DNA of 64,000 nt from Archaeoglobales archaeon. Its GTDB lineage: Archaea > Halobacteriota > Archaeoglobi > Archaeoglobales > Archaeoglobaceae. Shown here piece after piece: positions 63,711-64,000 of the stretch (position 1 is the stretch's first letter; every line of letters starts with the position of its first letter). Position numbers and translations under genes: made by a program. The notes under the pieces were generated by a model. That model was not told the DNA's origin. It worked only from the letters and a program-made list of their open reading frames with translations, and ran no database searches. Location of the stretch: NCBI GenBank assembly GCA_030055595.1, contig JASFYH010000001.1, positions 62,001 to 126,000 of the forward strand, given 5' to 3'.

Positions 63711-64000
63711 CCTTTTTTCGAGCATTTCTGAAGTCATTATTTGAACGATCTTCTCAAGTTTCTTCCTTTCTTCGCATTCAGGAAAGTAATTCAGAGCGTT
63801 CAGGCTTTTTTCAGCAAAGGATGAGATCAACTTTAGGATCTCCTCAACCGCTTTTCTTTTTCCGAATTTCTCCGCATAGATCTGTGGAAGCGTCATGGAT
63901 TCTAAAAAAGAACGCTTATCATTCAGAGCGTCAAGATACTCAAGAAGATCATCGACAAGCTGATAGGCAATTCCCAAGTTAAAACCATAGGTATAAAGCT
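63684..64000 (-). CDS. Polyprenyl (geranylgeranyl) diphosphate synthase, C-terminal part (truncated by window edge)
   Basis: About 105 residues of the C-terminal half. The second aspartate motif region reads YGFNLGIAYQLVDDLLEYLD, so DDLLE replaces the usual DDxxD. The rest is helical. The enzyme elongates isoprenyl diphosphates for archaeal lipids and quinones. The first aspartate motif lies beyond the window. Overlaps the PHP gene by 27 bases. Confidence 0.8.
   Translation of the reverse strand, partial: LYTYGFNLGIAYQLVDDLLEYLDALNDKRSFLESMTLPQIYAEKFGKRKAVEEILKLISSFAEKSLNALNYFPECEERKKLEKIVQIMTSEMLEKRLPLLKFPE

Overview
This window is a euryarchaeal chromosome segment, most likely from a hyperthermophilic member of the Archaeoglobales. 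The basis is the gene set: archaeal informational proteins (RpoP, eL43, eL39, eL31, eS19, aIF6, RfcS, RadB, HerA, Cdc48/VCP, RIO1, type IA topoisomerase, SRP receptor FtsY), deazaflavin and methanofuran cofactor genes (CofC, MfnD), an acyl-CoA dehydrogenase with an enoyl-CoA hydratase remnant, a ferritin-fused encapsulin and a CetZ/FtsZ-like protein. The genus is inferred from content only. Coding density is very high, genes often start in ATGA overlaps, and many first genes have a TATA-like box about 25 bases upstream of the start codon, which suggests leaderless transcripts.

Region by region. 1-4.1 kb: end of a site-2 protease gene, phosphomevalonate dehydratase small subunit, RpoP and eL43, then an N6-adenine DNA methylase facing an unknown gene that may be its nuclease, then a DUF5749-like gene and Pth2. 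4.1-8.3 kb: RadB and LarC divergent from VCP. 8.4-14.8 kb: GatB, a processive-type glycosyltransferase, an anchored exported protein, RIO1 kinase (apparent AUU start), a Dim2-like KH protein and topoisomerase I. 14.8-17.9 kb: an accessory patch of damaged or unknown genes ending at tRNA-Gly. 18-24 kb: HerA-like ATPase, MfnD, a NYN-domain protein, a winged-helix regulator with an alpha/beta hydrolase, adenylate kinase, tRNA-Val and a CoA-transferase. 24-30.7 kb: purE-purC-carA-carB-larB, joining purine, carbamoyl-phosphate and nickel-pincer cofactor synthesis. 30.8-34.1 kb: a five-gene operon of unknown function (polytopic membrane protein, three small proteins, AAA+ ATPase). 34.2-36.6 kb: acyl-CoA dehydrogenase and a DUF373 protein. 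36.6-42.9 kb: a long leftward informational block from argC and a CRM RNA-binding protein through eS19, PDCD5, eL39, eL31, aIF6, LX, prefoldin alpha, FtsY and CofC to RfcS.

43-52 kb: CetZ-like, UbiX and CobQ; TrxB; a histidine kinase with tyrosine at the phosphoacceptor position; a MacB/FtsX permease with an exported partner; a PfkB kinase and a ferredoxin. 52.1-54.7 kb: four tandem, coupled KaiC/RecA-like genes, of which the first and last have intact P-loops and the two middle ones do not. This and the 30.8-34.1 kb operon are the best candidates for undescribed systems. 55-64 kb: small exported protein, unannotated small ORFs, tRNA-Pro, encapsulin with ASCH protein, a large glycosylated surface protein, radical SAM and metallo-beta-lactamase genes fired from one shared TATA element, TatC, DUF211, a PHP phosphoesterase and a partial polyprenyl synthase.

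Window-wide patterns: GATC is strongly over-represented (20 copies counted by hand in bases 5881-7140), and eight convergent gene pairs overlap at their 3' ends.
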